Of a DNA stretch of 64,000 nt, positions 1 through 10,125 are shown piece by piece. Location: the NCBI RefSeq assembly GCF_927798095.1, contig NZ_CAKMMF010000020.1:48903-112902 (forward strand). The letters are read 5' to 3'. The stretch is from Paenibacillus plantiphilus (lineage in GTDB: Bacteria; Bacillota; Bacilli; Paenibacillales; Paenibacillaceae). The first letter of the stretch is position 1; every line of letters starts with the position of its first letter. The notes below the pieces were generated by a model that worked only from the letters and a program-made list of their open reading frames with translations, searched no databases and was not told the origin of the DNA. A program made the position numbers and the translations under genes.

Positions 1-1
1 G

Positions 2-319
2 CGTCTAAAAATCGTGCTCGCATTATCTCGACAGACACCCTTGGTTGTGATGGATGAGCCGCTGTCCGGTCTTGATCCGCTGGTGCGTGAGTCGATTATC
101 AAGAGCCTGATTGCGAATGTGGATATGGAGCGCCAAACGTTGGTTATGAGCACGCATGAGGTAGGAGAGATCGAGCCGCTGCTGGATAAAGTGATGCTGA
201 TTCATGAGGGCGAGGTGCGTGGCTATGAGGCGGTTGAAGATATCCAATCGGAGTACGGGATTGGCCTTGTCAGCTGGATGAGAGAGCTAAGTGGTGAGCG
301 CCGCCGAGATGGTATATGA
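2..319 (+). CDS. ABC transporter ATP-binding protein, C-terminal part (5' end outside window)
   Basis: The reading frame is open to the left edge, so only the last ~105 residues are present. It carries a Walker B stretch (LVVMDEP) followed by the D-loop (LSGLDP) and an H-loop (STHE), the usual C-terminal half of an ABC ATPase nucleotide-binding domain. The Walker A and signature motifs must lie upstream. The tail after the H-loop (helix, then a short end) resembles ATPases of ABC-2 type export systems. The substrate cannot be told from this fragment. The GTG near position 14 is internal and not the real start. Confidence 0.85.
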   Translation, partial: RLKIVLALSRQTPLVVMDEPLSGLDPLVRESIIKSLIANVDMERQTLVMSTHEVGEIEPLLDKVMLIHEGEVRGYEAVEDIQSEYGIGLVSWMRELSGERRRDGI

Positions 320-349
320 TAGAGGGTAAAGAACACGGGAAACAGGTGT

Positions 350-988
350 ATGCCAGCTATGAGTATTTCGGATCTATTATCTTATATGACAGAAGACAAT
401 CTGAAGCAGTTGTTGGAGCAGTATCGTTCTTTTGGTCCTCTGCCGGGTGTTCTTCTGACCTTTATGAAGTCGTTTGTTCCACCACTGCCTACGATTGTCA
501 TTGTAGGTGTGAATGCAGCTGTATACGGATTATGGCTCGGATTTCTCTACTCCTGGATCGGCATGGTGTGCGGCTGCATGGTCACTTTCCTGATTGTGCG
601 CCGTGTATCCGGACATCCCTTCCTGGAGCGATGGGCACAGAAGCCCAAGGTGCAGAAGAGCATGGTATGGGTTCGCCGCAATGCGTTCAGCTATGTGTTT
701 CTGCTCAGTATATTTCCGGTAGGTCCATTTGTCGTCATTAATATGGCTGCCGCACTCGCACGGATGCAGATTCGTTCCTTTCTGATTGCGATCCTGTTCG
801 GCAAGGCGATAATGGTTCTGTCTGTATCCTTCATAGGACATGATCTTGCCCGATTCATCCATCGTCCAATCGAGCTTGTCTATGTTCTGCTCTTCGTCGG
901 CATATCGCTGTGGATCAGCAAGCGAATAGAAACGCGGTTTACAAGGGCAGGCGGCGAGTTGGAACAAGCAAGCGGGCTGGATAAGTAA
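350..988 (+). CDS. TVP38/TMEM64 (DedA-like) family membrane protein
   Basis: A 212-residue polytopic membrane protein. After a short N-terminal helix it has the family-type segment FVPPLPTIVIVGVNAAVYG, then several hydrophobic helices with a mid-protein SIFPVGPFVVINMAAAL reminiscent of the SNARE-associated/VTT domain. Known VTT-domain proteins are thought to move lipids or act in membrane homeostasis; the exact role here is unknown. The ribosome site before the ATG is weak, and a second ATG two codons on is equally possible. It follows the ABC ATPase by about 30 bases and may be cotranscribed with it. Confidence 0.75.
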   Translation: MPAMSISDLLSYMTEDNLKQLLEQYRSFGPLPGVLLTFMKSFVPPLPTIVIVGVNAAVYGLWLGFLYSWIGMVCGCMVTFLIVRRVSGHPFLERWAQKPKVQKSMVWVRRNAFSYVFLLSIFPVGPFVVINMAAALARMQIRSFLIAILFGKAIMVLSVSFIGHDLARFIHRPIELVYVLLFVGISLWISKRIETRFTRAGGELEQASGLDK

Positions 989-1245
989 AAGCAAATGCTG
1001 AAGGTTTGGTTGAAGAGGTATCCGCTAGGGGTGAAAAGAGGCGGCGTTACAGTGAAGCATTTAAGGAGCAGACAGTAGGGGACATTCAGAAGCAAACGAA
1101 ACCAATACCTCAAATCGAAACCAATACCTCAAATTAGTGAAGAGTTAAACATCCCGGCAGGTGTGCGCATATTAATCGAAGTATCGTGAGTTTGGCAATG
1201 AGCCGCTTGTTGAATCAAAATTAACACAACAGAGTCAAACACAAA

Positions 1246-1497
1246 TCTGCCGCTGTAAGGCTCAAAACCCGTCTTACAGCGCGGAAAAACGAAGCCAGAT
1301 GCGCCGTAAGCGTGAAAAAGCATCTTACAGATGCAACGGGGCGTAGAAACTGCAAAGTCTGCCGTTTGAGAAGCGGAAATTCCGTCTTACAGCGCGGAAA
1401 AACGAAGCCAGGTGCGCCGTAAGCGTGAAAAAGCGTCTTGCAGATGCAGCGGGGCGTAGAAACTGCAAAGTCTGCCGTTTGAGACGGCATAGTCTAC
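1246..1497 (+). repeat. 113-bp repeat array, copy set A
   Basis: Two nearly identical units begin with GTCTTACAGCGCGGAAAAAC at 1271 and 1384, exactly 113 bp apart; a partial unit precedes them. Each unit contains two TTACAG boxes 51 bp apart separated by a GTAAGCGTGAAAAA stretch. The same 113-bp period and boxes recur at 15.0 kb and 20.6 kb in this window. Confidence 0.85.
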
Positions 1498-1681
1498 CTG
1501 CCGCTGCCGAAAATTCCTTTGCATGAGAGGTGATTTTCGGGTTGTTGGGACGGCGGCAAGTTTGGAGCAGTGCATCCTGTGGGGAAGTGCCCCGCAGACT
1601 TGCTGCACAGGCTGATTGCTGCGGGAGCAGCTTCAACTGACATACGTCGTCATGTCGGGGGTTGTGCGCAAGCTCTGTACG

Positions 1682-1731
1682 AAAGAATCCTCCAGTTCCA
1701 CTTCGCAGTGGTTCTGGAGGATTCTTTGTTT
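1682..1731. terminator. Long bidirectional-type hairpin
   Basis: AAAGAATCCTCCAG (1682-1695) pairs with CTGGAGGATTCTTT (1714-1727), with an inner CCACT/AGTGG stem and a TCGC loop. A-rich and T-rich flanks on both sides fit a bidirectional terminator. On the minus strand it would end the amylase transcript about 65 bases after the stop codon. Confidence 0.75.
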
Positions 1732-1751
1732 GTACATGGTCTTACTCATTC

Positions 1752-1785
1752 GGTGCTGCCCTTCAGGGGCAGCACCTTTGTTCCC
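1752..1785. terminator. Hairpin GGTGCTGCCC/GGGGCAGCACC
   Basis: A GC-rich stem with a short loop just after the amylase stop on the minus strand. The T-rich tail (tttgttcc) is on the plus-strand side, so it reads better as a plus-strand terminator. It may act together with the hairpin at 1682-1727. Confidence 0.5.
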
Positions 1786-1792
1786 TTATTGC

Positions 1793-4700
1793 TTATTTGC
1801 CGATGCGAGCGAAGGCTGTTGTCAACAAGTCAACATCGCCCCACTCTTTAGGTGAGTTGGACTCGCTTACGCCCGGTGTATCGGTTGTAGCAGGATCATT
1901 CGGAATCGTATCTACCGGCGAGAACTCGCCTTGGTGAAGCTTCACTCCAATACCTGAACCTTCAATGTTCGGATTGCCGATTGCGCTCAGTGGAATCTTC
2001 GCCTCGTAGAACGTGTCACGATTCACATCATGACCGAGTGCCTTGAAGTCCACCAGTTTGCTGGCATCCGCTGCATCGTCTACATCCTTCACTCCCCAGA
2101 GCTTCGTATAGCCTGCACCTTTGGCAAACTTCACCGTAATGCCTGCAGCAGTGCCTGTTTTGTAATTCACTCCAGCATCGTCAACGGGGAATACGCCGTT
2201 GACTGCTTTGGAGATGTAACCGGAATGGAACATGTTCGATGCGATGTTGAACTGGTAATCAGGCAGATTCGCACCGCCCCAGATTGGCTGGAGACCGTTC
2301 TTCTTCCACATGTCCAGTGGTGCGCCTGCGCCAGCAATCGTATCGATGGCGATCGTTTGCGGCATATCCATGGAACGGATTGGCGTACCGCCTGCAGAAC
2401 CGGCATTCGCCGGGTCCACAATGTCCGTTACATCTACATACTGCCAAGCAAGGTACAGGTATTCATTGTCCCATGCTGCCCACAGATGGGACAGATCCAT
2501 TGGTGATTCGTGCAGCGTCCAGTTGCTGCCGAGTGTACGCGGATCGTCGCCAGCCATATCGATGGCGATCAGCATATCGTCGGTCCATTGACCACCGTTC
2601 ACGCCATCGATTGTAATGGGCGTCGCTACACGCTTGCCGAACGATGGGTTGGTGGAATACGGCTTGTCGCCACCTGGGATAATGATCGTTCCCTTCAACG
2701 TCACAACGGCAACAGCTGCGCTTGCTGCGGAGAAGTTATTCGCCGCATCGAATGCTTTCACGCTGTAGTCGTACGATGTTTCTTCCGTCAAGCCGGTATC
2801 TGTGAAGCTCGTCGTTGCGGACGTGCCGACTTTAACGCCATTGCGCAGGATGTCATAGCCTGTTACGCCCACATTGTCTGTGGAAGCTGTCCACGACAGG
2901 CTTACCGTTGTATCGGTTTTGCCCGTGGATGCAAGACCTGCAGGCACACTTGGCGCTTGCGTGTCGACACCATTATTCGTGACCACCGTTACTTCGTTGC
3001 TGGCACCTGAAAGGTTGCCAGCAGCGTCGTAAGCTTTAACGGTGTACTTATATGAAGTTGCTGCTGTAAGTCCTGTATCTGTGAAGCTCGTTGTTGCGGA
3101 CGTGCCGACTTTGGTTCCATTGCGATAAATTTCATACCCATCTACGCCTACATTATCGGTTGAGGCTGTCCAAGACAGGGCAACCGTCTTGTCGGTTTTG
3201 CCGGTCGATGCAAGGCTCGCCGGTGCTGTAGGCGCTTGAGTATCATCGTCCCCTTGAACCGAGAATTTCATATCATCGACAATCAAGACTCCTGCGCCAC
3301 TCGCCCCAGTGCTGCGAATGATCGCATATACTCTTGCTCTCGTTGCTGCTGCTGGAGTTTGGCCACTCAAGTTCAGCGCAACATAACCATTCGTTACTGT
3401 ACTTTGATCAACCTTCGCATATCCGACAATTGTGTTGCTTGCATTGTAGAAGTCAACGTACAGCTGAACGCGTGCATTGGTCAGGCTGAGAACATTGAAC
3501 TGGCCGCTTGCGGTATACGGCTTGTTGCCTTCAACCGGAACGTACTGGGACAGCTTCGATGTACTTCCGCTTGCCATGCCGGAGCCCGTCAGCTTCTGTG
3601 CCTTGCTTCCAGAAGCAACTGGCGTGGTTACCACGTCGAAGGTGGACGTAACGCCTGCAGTTACAGATTTAGCCCAGCTGTTCGCTATGCCTGTCGTTCC
3701 CGTGTAGGTTTCAAAGCCTGGATTGACAAGCAGGTTGCTGCTTGCAACGTTCTGTGTCGTTGCGCTGAATGCTGCGCTTGGATCGGACACATTGCCCGCT
3801 GCATCCTTCGCTTTTACTGTAAAGCTGTACGCCGTGTTTGGCGTCAAGCCCGTCACGTTGTAGCTGGTAGCTGTTCCAGCTGCGCTGCCAGCCAGTACGC
3901 TGCCATTGTAGATGTCGTAGCCCGTTACACCTACGTTATCCGTCGAAGCGGTCCAGGACAGGGCAACGGAGGTCGTTGCCGCTGTACCCGTTACGTTCGT
4001 TGGCGCGGATGGCTTGAGCGTATCCACATCGCTTGGTACTGCAATCGTAACTTCATTGCTGTAGCCGGAGAAGTTATTCGCTGCATCTTTCGCGCGAACC
4101 TGGTATTTGTACGTCGTACCAGCCGCTACTGTGCTATCGATGTAGGTGGTTGCATTCACCGTAAATGTCTCCGTGCTTGTGCCTGCCTTACGTGTAATTT
4201 CATAGCCGGTTACGCCAATGTTGTCCGTCGAAGCGCTCCAAGACAGTGTAACGGTCTTCGGAGTGCCTGTGCTGAGGTTGCCAGCCAGATTAGCGGGGGT
4301 GGAAGGAGCAATTGTATCGACTCCTGTCGGTTTCTCCCCAGGCTTCACTTGACCTGCCCCCCCATTGGTGCTAGGAATGTACGTGCTGTCGCCTACTGGG
4401 AAGAAGTAGTTCTTCTGGCCATTGCTATCCCATACGTTGCTGCCGTTGTTGAAGCAAGCTTCCAGACGGGTAGCCGTGCCGATGTCGATTGTCATTTTTT
4501 TGTAGCCAGGGTTGAGCGGATCATTCTCCATCTTCACGCCTGGAACAGCTGTCCAAGTGCCACCCTCTGCGCGATAGTGGATATTGACATTCGTCCAGCC
4601 CTCTTTGTAATAGACCGTTACTTTGTTGCCTGGCTGTGGAGCATCCGGTTTACCCGGGATGACCACGCCATCCTTATACGTATTATCGCCTTTGTTGAAG

Positions 4701-7700
4701 AAGTAGTTCTTCTGGCCATTGCTGTCCCATTGTCCGCTGCCGTTGTTGAATGCAGCTTCAACGCGAGTAGCTGTGCTCGTTCCAAGATCGATCGTGTACT
4801 TGGCATAGCCCGGAATCTCGGACTCAACCATCTTCACGCCTGGTACAGCGGTCCACGTACCACCCTCTGGACGATAGTGGATATATGGTGTTGCAAAGCC
4901 TTTTTTGTAGTAAACCGTAACCGAGTTGCTTGTGTTTCCAGGATCAGTTGTTACGCTCACTGCATCGCTTGGATCGGATTCCCCTCCAACCTGACTGCGT
5001 GCGATAACCATGTATGTGTATGCGGTTGCACCTGTCAAGCCTGTATCCGTGAAGGATGTTGTCGTTGCCGTGCCAACCTTGCTGCCATTGCGATAGACAT
5101 CGTAGCCTGCAATGCCGGAAGCATCTGTGGATGCGCCCCAAGTCAAGGATACGGTCTTGTCTGTCTTCGCCGATGAAGCCAGATTCGTCGGCTTCGTCGG
5201 CTTCGTCGTACCAGCCGGGTTCGTCGTTACGCTAATGACGTTGCTCGGATCGGAGCTGGCGCCCGATTGGCTCTTGGCGATCACTTTGTACGAATACGCC
5301 GTTGCTGCCGTCAGACCCATATCGGTATACGTCGTTGCCGCTGTCGTTCCAACCTTCGCATTGTTGCGGTACACATCGTATCCCGCAATACCCGTGCTCA
5401 CGGATGCTGTCCAAGTCAGCGTTACCGTTTTATCTGTTTTAGCCGATGAAGCCAGATTCGTTGGTGGTTCCAGCTTGCGTGGATCTGTATCATACCAAGT
5501 TGTTCCGTCATACCAGCCTGTTGCTATTCTTGCGAAGCCAGGCTGACCTTGGCCAGGAAGCTGTTTGCCCGTGTTGTCTTTGAAAATCATCGTTGCTTTC
5601 TCAGCGGTGTCGAAGCTGTACACATACCAGCCGTCGCCAGCGTCTGTCATAGCAGGAGCTGTCGCCCATGTAGGCTCATTCGTTTGCTTAGGCGCTGTTT
5701 CATAGAAGTACAGCGCCGGTGCTCCCCAGCCTGCTGGCTTCTTGAAGTAAATATCGAGCTTGGCGTTCGGATCGCCCTTCGTAAAGGTGTACGACCCTGT
5801 GCCTTCGCCGTTCTCATTGACCGCATACATCTTCAACGTTTTCGTCTCATCGATAGCCATGCCTGCGCCAATCGTGATCGTTGTGCCGTTCGTGAATGCA
5901 ATGCCGTTCACTGGATCGCTGCCATCCAGCGTGTATTTGCCGCTATCCGCATTTTTCACCGAAAGGGTAACGGTTGTTGTTTCTGTCTTGAACTTGCCGC
6001 CTGCCGGAGATGCCGTCAGAACCGGGAATTTCTTGTTCGCGCCCACATTCTCGATCAGAATAACGCCATTCGCGCCAGCCGTAAATTTCGCTTTGCCGCC
6101 GCTGACTACGACTTCATTCTTCGTGTAAGCATCGCGTACTGTCGTGCCGTCTGGGAAAATGTTGCCCACGTTCACATCGACAGAGCCCGAAGCGCCTACG
6201 GCCACAACAACCTTATCCAGAATATCGCCTTGCTCATACGTACGGGAGAACGTATAAGGAGTGTCTGCGATTTTGGCGTGTTGACCTGCGCCAATCGCGA
6301 TGTGATTGTTTCTGAATTGGCCAATCTTCTGCCAGTGGCTCTGAACCGCTGTATTCACGCTGCCCCAGTTCATGTCTGAACGTGAACCCATATCCGGGTC
6401 AGAACCGTTCTCGCCCTCTGGTCTAGCCGTTTCATCACCGTAGAACGTTTGCACCGCGCCAGGGAGAAGCAGCATCGCTGTTCCTGCTTGGATCAGATTA
6501 CTACGCGGGTATAGTCTCTTATCATGTGAAGAGATGTAGCTCAGCATGTTGTAGTTCGCTGCGCTGCCGTTAAACTCGGTGGCATAACCCGAGAACAGCG
6601 ATTCCAGGTTATTGTAATCTTTTCCTTGAAACTCGAAGTTGATTAGAGAATCAAACCCATTATCGAAATAATTGCCGTCTCTGCCGAGACCTTTACCGAA
6701 TACTTCACCCGTCATCCAGAAGTTGTCGTCCCAATCTGCTCCTGGCTTCGTAGGGTTGTTCTGTCTCCATTTCGCAAGTGCGCTGTTACTTGCCTGTTTC
6801 AGTGCAGCCCAGTTCGTAGCTTCGACATGCTTCGCAGTATCCGCACGGAATCCGTCGATACCGAATTCTTCAACCCATGAGGACAGCCATTTGATCATGT
6901 AGTCTTTAGGCGCTACATTCATGTCTTTACGGTATTGCTTGGCAGCTGGAACGATCCAGTTGTCAAAGCCGCTTGTTTCTTTGCCGAATTTCGTTTTCAG
7001 AATTGGCGGCAATGCTGTAGGAGTCGTCGACTCGGTCTTGATGTCAGGCAAGAACCCGACGCAATTAGGGAGGTCGCCGCCGCTGCACTGATCATAGCCA
7101 GCGATGCCGTTCGGGCGAATCCAGTCTTTGCCCCACCAGGTTGCCCAAGCGGTTGCATTTTGCGTATTCATAATGTTGTTGTGCGAGTGCCAGTTCTGGC
7201 CGCCGCTCAGATTAGGCGTCCAGTTGCCGGCAAGTCCGCCGCGGTCGCCGTAGTTGTATTCCGCCATGTCGACGAGCGTCGGATACGCCACATGGTTCAT
7301 AACAACGTCAAGGACAACGCGGATGCCTTTGGTATGTGCGAGATCAACGAACTCGCGCATTTCATCGATGGTTCCGATGCTCTTGTCCATCGCAGTGAAA
7401 TCAAGCGCATAGTAGCCATGGTAGCCGTAGTGGGCGAAGTCGCCTTCTTTACCGCCTACCCAGCCGTGCATTTGCTCCCATGGAGCTGTAATCCAGATGG
7501 CATTGGTTCCAAGGTCGGTGAAGTAGCCTTCCTGGAGCTTCTGTGTCAATCCTTTAATATCGCCGCCATGGAAGGTAGCGATACTCTTGCCGCCTGCATC
7601 GACCTTCGGTCTGCCATAGGCGCCGTCATTGCTCGTATTGCCGTTTAAGAAACGGTCGGTCATAACGAAATACACGTTTGCATTATCCCAGCTGAAGGGG

Positions 7701-9895
7701 ATTCCTGCTTGCTGCTGTCCGCCGTTGCCGATCTTGACCGTCGCCGGAGCGCTTGGGCCTGACTTCTGGCCGATTGTATCGACAGCTCTGACCGTATAGG
7801 TATAGGTATTGTTATTCGCTATAGTCGTATCCGAGTAGGAGGTTCCTGTCGGCTGGCCTTTGAGAGCGCCGTCGCGGTACACCTCATATTTCACAACGCC
7901 TTTGTCATCTGTAGAAGCATTCCATGTCAGGTTGACAGTTGTTGTGCCCACAGCGGTTCCTTGTAGATTCGTTGGCGCTGTAGGAGGCTGATCCGTTCCG
8001 GTTCCCCCAACAGGCACGTTGACCGGCGTGCTTGCGCCCGATCTCTGTCCGATGGTGTCTACTGCTTTAATGGTGTAGGAGTAAGTCTGGTTGGCTGATA
8101 TCGAGTTGTCTGTGTAGGAGGTGGTAGTTGACTCGCCTTTAAGTGTGCCGTCACGGTAAATCTCGTATTTCACGACACCTTTGTCATCTGAGGATGCATT
8201 CCAAGTGAGGTTAACAGCAGTTGTTCCAGATGCGGTTCCTTGTACATTCGTCGGCGCAGTCGGCGGCTGATCGACAGGCGTCTGGACATCAGGAACCCAG
8301 ATCGATACTGAGCCGTCCTTAACCTTGAATGTGCCGCTGCCATTGGAGCCGATCGTTACTTTATCCGTGAAGTTGCCCGTTATATCCTTCCATTGCTCGC
8401 CGGCATGGCTTGTGCCGACATTCATCGTCTTGGAGCCGCCCGTACGATCAGTCATTACCGTCGCTAAGCCGGAGCCTGGCTTGGATGCCACGCCTTCACG
8501 CGTCCAGCCGATCAGATCATCGCTATCCAGATAGTCGTTCTGCTTGCCGTAAGCGTGGTCCTTGCGCGCTTTAAGAATCGGATCAAGCTTGTTCTTGAGT
8601 GAAGCTTGTTTTCTTCCATGCTCGCCGGTGGTACCGTAGTAATCGCCGTAGAATACAGCAGGGTAGCCTTGCTCGCGAGTCAGAATATAGGAATAAGCAA
8701 GCGGCTTGAACCAGTCAAGCACTGGGTCGCCATGCGGGTGCTCGCGGTCGATCTGTGTATCATGATTCTCAACGAAAGTCATCGCATGTACGGGATCGCT
8801 TCCCACCATTGTACCGCTGGACAGGTTGCGCATGCTGAAGTTTCCGCTGGCACTCGAAGCCGATGCGAAATTGTTGCGAAGCGGGAAGTCGAACATCGAC
8901 ATATTGCTGCCTACTGCCTGCATGTAAGTTCCCATTTTATCCAAACCGCTGAGATATTCGCCGACCATGAATAAGTTTTTGCCTGTCTTCGTACGTGTTT
9001 CGTTAACGAAGTCCTTCATGAAGCTGAATTTGATGTGCTTGATTGCATCCAGCCGGAAGCCGTCAAGATCAAGCTCATTGACGTACCAAACGCCCCATTT
9101 CTTAATTTCCGCGACAACATCAGGGTGATCATAATCGATATCAAGACCCATCAGATAGTCGTAGTTTCCTCTCTCACCATCTACTGGATTATCCCAGCCC
9201 TTCGGTCCTTCGGAGAAACGGAAAATTCGTTCATAATAATCTACTCCGTCAAAATGGCTCTTGTTCCACTTGAACGTGGAGTAGGCGTTGTTGCGGCCGG
9301 GATAATTAAAGATCGTATGGGCCGCACGCGTGAACTCGCCGGAAATGGCTTGATTGCGGTTATACTTGTCAACCTCGATTACCTTAACATCCTCACTTGC
9401 TTCGCCGCCCATGAAGTGGTTGACGACGACATCGGCATAGACTTGAATGTTATTGCTGTGCAGCTTGGTAATCGCTTGCTTCAGCTCGCCTTTCGTACCG
9501 TATTTGGTCCGTACTGCACCCTTCTGGTTGAATTCACCCAGATCATACAAATCATAGACACCGTATCCGACATCGTTAATACCGGAATTTCCTTTGTAAG
9601 CTGGCGGAATCCACACACTGGTAATTCCAAGCTCCTTCAGGTGATCGGCATCATTGCCCATATTCGTCCAGTGATTGCCTGTTGTAGGTTGCGTCCACTC
9701 GAAATACTGCATCATTGTGCCGTTAATGGGGACCTCAGCTGGAGGCTCACCGGCAGGTGTTGCTGTCGGCGCGGCGGCAGACGCTTCACCGGAAGCTGCT
9801 TCTGCTCTATTATCAGGGGCGCCAATTGCAACGCCCCATAGCATTGAGCAGACAATCATCAGGCTTAAAATAATTCTGGTACTCCTCTTCAACAT
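1793..9895 (-). CDS. Giant secreted starch-degrading enzyme with two GH13 alpha-amylase domains
   Basis: 2700 residues with a Sec signal peptide (cleavage likely near ASG-EAS). Order: GH13 domain 1 (about 54-520; GH13_5 liquefying-amylase-like, with D283 in GFRLDAIKH, E313 in VGEYL and D379 in VENHD); two FN3 (541-718); GH13 domain 2 (about 729-1310; resembles E. coli MalS, with D1019 in GFRADTAKH, E1064 in TGEVFG and D1125 in SSHDK); CBM26-like (1378-1472); two FN3; two CBM25-like (about 1656-1842, WDSNGQKNYFF repeated); two FN3; a CBM4/9-like sandwich (2052-2216); two FN3; a C-terminal domain seen in amylopullulanases and glucodextranases. Both catalytic triads are complete. No LPXTG or SLH anchor was seen. 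Start: AGGAGG 10 bases before the ATG. A cre-like site upstream suggests glucose repression. Confidence 0.93.
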   Translation of the reverse strand: MLKRSTRIILSLMIVCSMLWGVAIGAPDNRAEAASGEASAAAPTATPAGEPPAEVPINGTMMQYFEWTQPTTGNHWTNMGNDADHLKELGITSVWIPPAYKGNSGINDVGYGVYDLYDLGEFNQKGAVRTKYGTKGELKQAITKLHSNNIQVYADVVVNHFMGGEASEDVKVIEVDKYNRNQAISGEFTRAAHTIFNYPGRNNAYSTFKWNKSHFDGVDYYERIFRFSEGPKGWDNPVDGERGNYDYLMGLDIDYDHPDVVAEIKKWGVWYVNELDLDGFRLDAIKHIKFSFMKDFVNETRTKTGKNLFMVGEYLSGLDKMGTYMQAVGSNMSMFDFPLRNNFASASSASGNFSMRNLSSGTMVGSDPVHAMTFVENHDTQIDREHPHGDPVLDWFKPLAYSYILTREQGYPAVFYGDYYGTTGEHGRKQASLKNKLDPILKARKDHAYGKQNDYLDSDDLIGWTREGVASKPGSGLATVMTDRTGGSKTMNVGTSHAGEQWKDITGNFTDKVTIGSNGSGTFKVKDGSVSIWVPDVQTPVDQPPTAPTNVQGTASGTTAVNLTWNASSDDKGVVKYEIYRDGTLKGESTTTSYTDNSISANQTYSYTIKAVDTIGQRSGASTPVNVPVGGTGTDQPPTAPTNLQGTAVGTTTVNLTWNASTDDKGVVKYEVYRDGALKGQPTGTSYSDTTIANNNTYTYTVRAVDTIGQKSGPSAPATVKIGNGGQQQAGIPFSWDNANVYFVMTDRFLNGNTSNDGAYGRPKVDAGGKSIATFHGGDIKGLTQKLQEGYFTDLGTNAIWITAPWEQMHGWVGGKEGDFAHYGYHGYYALDFTAMDKSIGTIDEMREFVDLAHTKGIRVVLDVVMNHVAYPTLVDMAEYNYGDRGGLAGNWTPNLSGGQNWHSHNNIMNTQNATAWATWWGKDWIRPNGIAGYDQCSGGDLPNCVGFLPDIKTESTTPTALPPILKTKFGKETSGFDNWIVPAAKQYRKDMNVAPKDYMIKWLSSWVEEFGIDGFRADTAKHVEATNWAALKQASNSALAKWRQNNPTKPGADWDDNFWMTGEVFGKGLGRDGNYFDNGFDSLINFEFQGKDYNNLESLFSGYATEFNGSAANYNMLSYISSHDKRLYPRSNLIQAGTAMLLLPGAVQTFYGDETARPEGENGSDPDMGSRSDMNWGSVNTAVQSHWQKIGQFRNNHIAIGAGQHAKIADTPYTFSRTYEQGDILDKVVVAVGASGSVDVNVGNIFPDGTTVRDAYTKNEVVVSGGKAKFTAGANGVILIENVGANKKFPVLTASPAGGKFKTETTTVTLSVKNADSGKYTLDGSDPVNGIAFTNGTTITIGAGMAIDETKTLKMYAVNENGEGTGSYTFTKGDPNAKLDIYFKKPAGWGAPALYFYETAPKQTNEPTWATAPAMTDAGDGWYVYSFDTAEKATMIFKDNTGKQLPGQGQPGFARIATGWYDGTTWYDTDPRKLEPPTNLASSAKTDKTVTLTWTASVSTGIAGYDVYRNNAKVGTTAATTYTDMGLTAATAYSYKVIAKSQSGASSDPSNVISVTTNPAGTTKPTKPTNLASSAKTDKTVSLTWGASTDASGIAGYDVYRNGSKVGTATTTSFTDTGLTGATAYTYMVIARSQVGGESDPSDAVSVTTDPGNTSNSVTVYYKKGFATPYIHYRPEGGTWTAVPGVKMVESEIPGYAKYTIDLGTSTATRVEAAFNNGSGQWDSNGQKNYFFNKGDNTYKDGVVIPGKPDAPQPGNKVTVYYKEGWTNVNIHYRAEGGTWTAVPGVKMENDPLNPGYKKMTIDIGTATRLEACFNNGSNVWDSNGQKNYFFPVGDSTYIPSTNGGAGQVKPGEKPTGVDTIAPSTPANLAGNLSTGTPKTVTLSWSASTDNIGVTGYEITRKAGTSTETFTVNATTYIDSTVAAGTTYKYQVRAKDAANNFSGYSNEVTIAVPSDVDTLKPSAPTNVTGTAATTSVALSWTASTDNVGVTGYDIYNGSVLAGSAAGTATSYNVTGLTPNTAYSFTVKAKDAAGNVSDPSAAFSATTQNVASSNLLVNPGFETYTGTTGIANSWAKSVTAGVTSTFDVVTTPVASGSKAQKLTGSGMASGSTSKLSQYVPVEGNKPYTASGQFNVLSLTNARVQLYVDFYNASNTIVGYAKVDQSTVTNGYVALNLSGQTPAAATRARVYAIIRSTGASGAGVLIVDDMKFSVQGDDDTQAPTAPASLASTGKTDKTVALSWTASTDNVGVDGYEIYRNGTKVGTSATTSFTDTGLTAATSYKYTVKAYDAAGNLSGASNEVTVVTNNGVDTQAPSVPAGLASTGKTDTTVSLSWTASTDNVGVTGYDILRNGVKVGTSATTSFTDTGLTEETSYDYSVKAFDAANNFSAASAAVAVVTLKGTIIIPGGDKPYSTNPSFGKRVATPITIDGVNGGQWTDDMLIAIDMAGDDPRTLGSNWTLHESPMDLSHLWAAWDNEYLYLAWQYVDVTDIVDPANAGSAGGTPIRSMDMPQTIAIDTIAGAGAPLDMWKKNGLQPIWGGANLPDYQFNIASNMFHSGYISKAVNGVFPVDDAGVNYKTGTAAGITVKFAKGAGYTKLWGVKDVDDAADASKLVDFKALGHDVNRDTFYEAKIPLSAIGNPNIEGSGIGVKLHQGEFSPVDTIPNDPATTDTPGVSESNSPKEWGDVDLLTTAFARIGK

Positions 9896-9975
9896 GTAAC
9901 TTGTTCCTCCTAAAGTTTACGTATTCTGAAACTAAGGCGGGGCTCTTTCGCCCGGTCATGTTGTCAAGATATCGC

Positions 9976-9987
9976 TGTACCGGTACA
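9976..9987. promoter_or_regulatory. 12-bp perfect palindrome TGTACCGGTACA in the amylase leader
   Basis: A perfect CG-centred palindrome about 80 bases before the amylase start and 15 bases from the cre-like site. CG-centred palindromes are typical of LacI-family operators, so a dedicated maltose/starch repressor is possible. No such regulator gene is in the window. Confidence 0.4.
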
Positions 9988-10001
9988 TCCTCCTTTCAAT
10001 G

Positions 10002-10015
10002 TGCAAACGTTTTCA
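10002..10015 (-). promoter_or_regulatory. cre-like catabolite response site upstream of the amylase
   Basis: Read on the minus strand, TGAAAACGTTTGCA fits the cre core TGNAANCGNWNNCW. Placed about 110 bases before the amylase start, it suits CcpA repression of starch hydrolysis in glucose. Confidence 0.65.
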
Positions 10016-10125
10016 CAGCTACGCCTATTTTAACAAGCGATTTTAAAGTAGAGTTAAAGATAGAAGCGGAAAAAATGAAAAAATTCACATTTTTGTAGAA
10101 TGCGAAAGCTATTATTCATAAATTT

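Larger units (their letters stand above)
989..1792. other. Gene-free region with repeats and hairpins
   Basis: No convincing gene. It holds a short tandem duplication of an 18-19 bp unit (GAAACCAATACCTCAAAT, about 1099-1135), a 113-bp repeat array (about 1246-1497), a long hairpin at 1682-1727 and a second hairpin at 1752-1776. Open frames across the array occur on both strands but look like chance products of the repeat. Confidence 0.7.

Noticed and set aside
3236..5176. 646-codon plus-strand open frame
   Set aside because: Antisense to the FN3/CBM modules of the amylase; long only because the repeats lack stops in that frame.
9880..10120. Classical promoter for the amylase with TTGACA near 9960-9970
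   Set aside because: A TTGACA exists on the minus strand close to the start codon, but no -10 at proper spacing follows, and it would lie downstream of the cre-like site.
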